DNA from: Chara braunii | Taxonomy: Eukaryota > Streptophyta > Charophyceae > Charales > Characeae | Length of the DNA: 28,487 nt | NCBI GenBank assembly: GCA_003427395.1 | Contig: BFEA01000027.1 | Span: forward strand, 2,536,197-2,564,683 | Reading direction: 5' to 3' | Part shown: piece after piece, positions 28,351 through 28,487 of the stretch | Position numbering within the stretch: position 1 is the stretch's first letter | How the letters are laid out: the number at the start of each line of letters is the position of its first letter | Notes under the pieces: generated by a model | Told to the model about the DNA's origin: nothing | Databases searched by the model: none | Seen by the model: the letters and a program-made list of their open reading frames with translations, nothing else | Program-made: the position numbers and the translations under genes

Positions 28351-28487
28351 CAAAGATCATGGAAGATGTTGCCCCCTCTGATGACGCCCCACGTAGCATG
28401 GGGCAGAAAAGCGCTTCAGGGTTTTGCCACACCCTTCCCGCAGTTTCGGCGAGATGATCCGCGCGGATGCAGGAGCGCTTTGGATCT

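Overview
The window looks like nuclear DNA of a large, repeat-rich eukaryotic genome, most likely a charophyte green alga of the Chara type. That assignment is inference. It rests on a plant-like PELP1/RIX1 ribosome-assembly protein with a C-terminal acidic tail, on a Penelope-like retroelement whose endonuclease lies N-terminal to its reverse transcriptase (the Chlamys arrangement known from green algae), on an L1-type LINE, and on abundant microsatellites and a run of Ns. There are no operons, Shine-Dalgarno sites or bacterial genes. Only one convincing intact host gene is present.

Left part (1-3150): tandem and simple repeats. These are a minisatellite with units of 51+21n bp (1-775), an AT-rich TAAATCAGATA array (837-1090), polypyrimidine tracts with (TC)n (1096-1880), a 25-bp tandem array (1998-2206), then AT-rich DNA with no recognisable gene.

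Retroelement block (3155-10455): two head-to-tail copies of a Penelope-like element. The upstream copy (3155-4823) is 5'-truncated and internally deleted. The downstream copy (4824-10455) has a zinc-knuckle/coiled-coil ORF1, a SAP-like segment, a GIY-YIG endonuclease, a CxC linker and a reverse transcriptase with an FMDD box, all broken by frameshifts and stops. Both copies end in a related 3' region followed by (CTT)n, forming pseudo-LTRs. Each 3' region holds a hammerhead-like fold with one extra core nucleotide. Cleavage at both sites would release an RNA of about 5.65 kb.

Middle (10456-14208): CTT-rich DNA, four 25-bp repeats each carrying a CCACGTGG palindrome, pyrimidine tracts, a ~415-bp GATT/GAGT/GACT array, an N gap (12380-12590), a 596-bp MULE-like MITE with a perfect 9-bp target-site duplication (12991-13586), and a second long inverted repeat just upstream of the host gene (13848-14208).

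Host gene (14409-18149, +): an uninterrupted 1246-codon reading frame for a PELP1/RIX1-family protein. Its last ~77 codons are duplicated directly downstream (18156-18390).

Right part (18391-28487): diverged repeats, a 167-bp tandem duplication, a T-tract repeat region with a CACGTG hairpin, a decayed 5'-truncated LINE on the minus strand (about 21780-24625) lying between copies of a ~300-bp repeat family, CA and polypyrimidine microsatellites, and a GC-richer stretch (27600-28487) that may contain unrecognised coding sequence.
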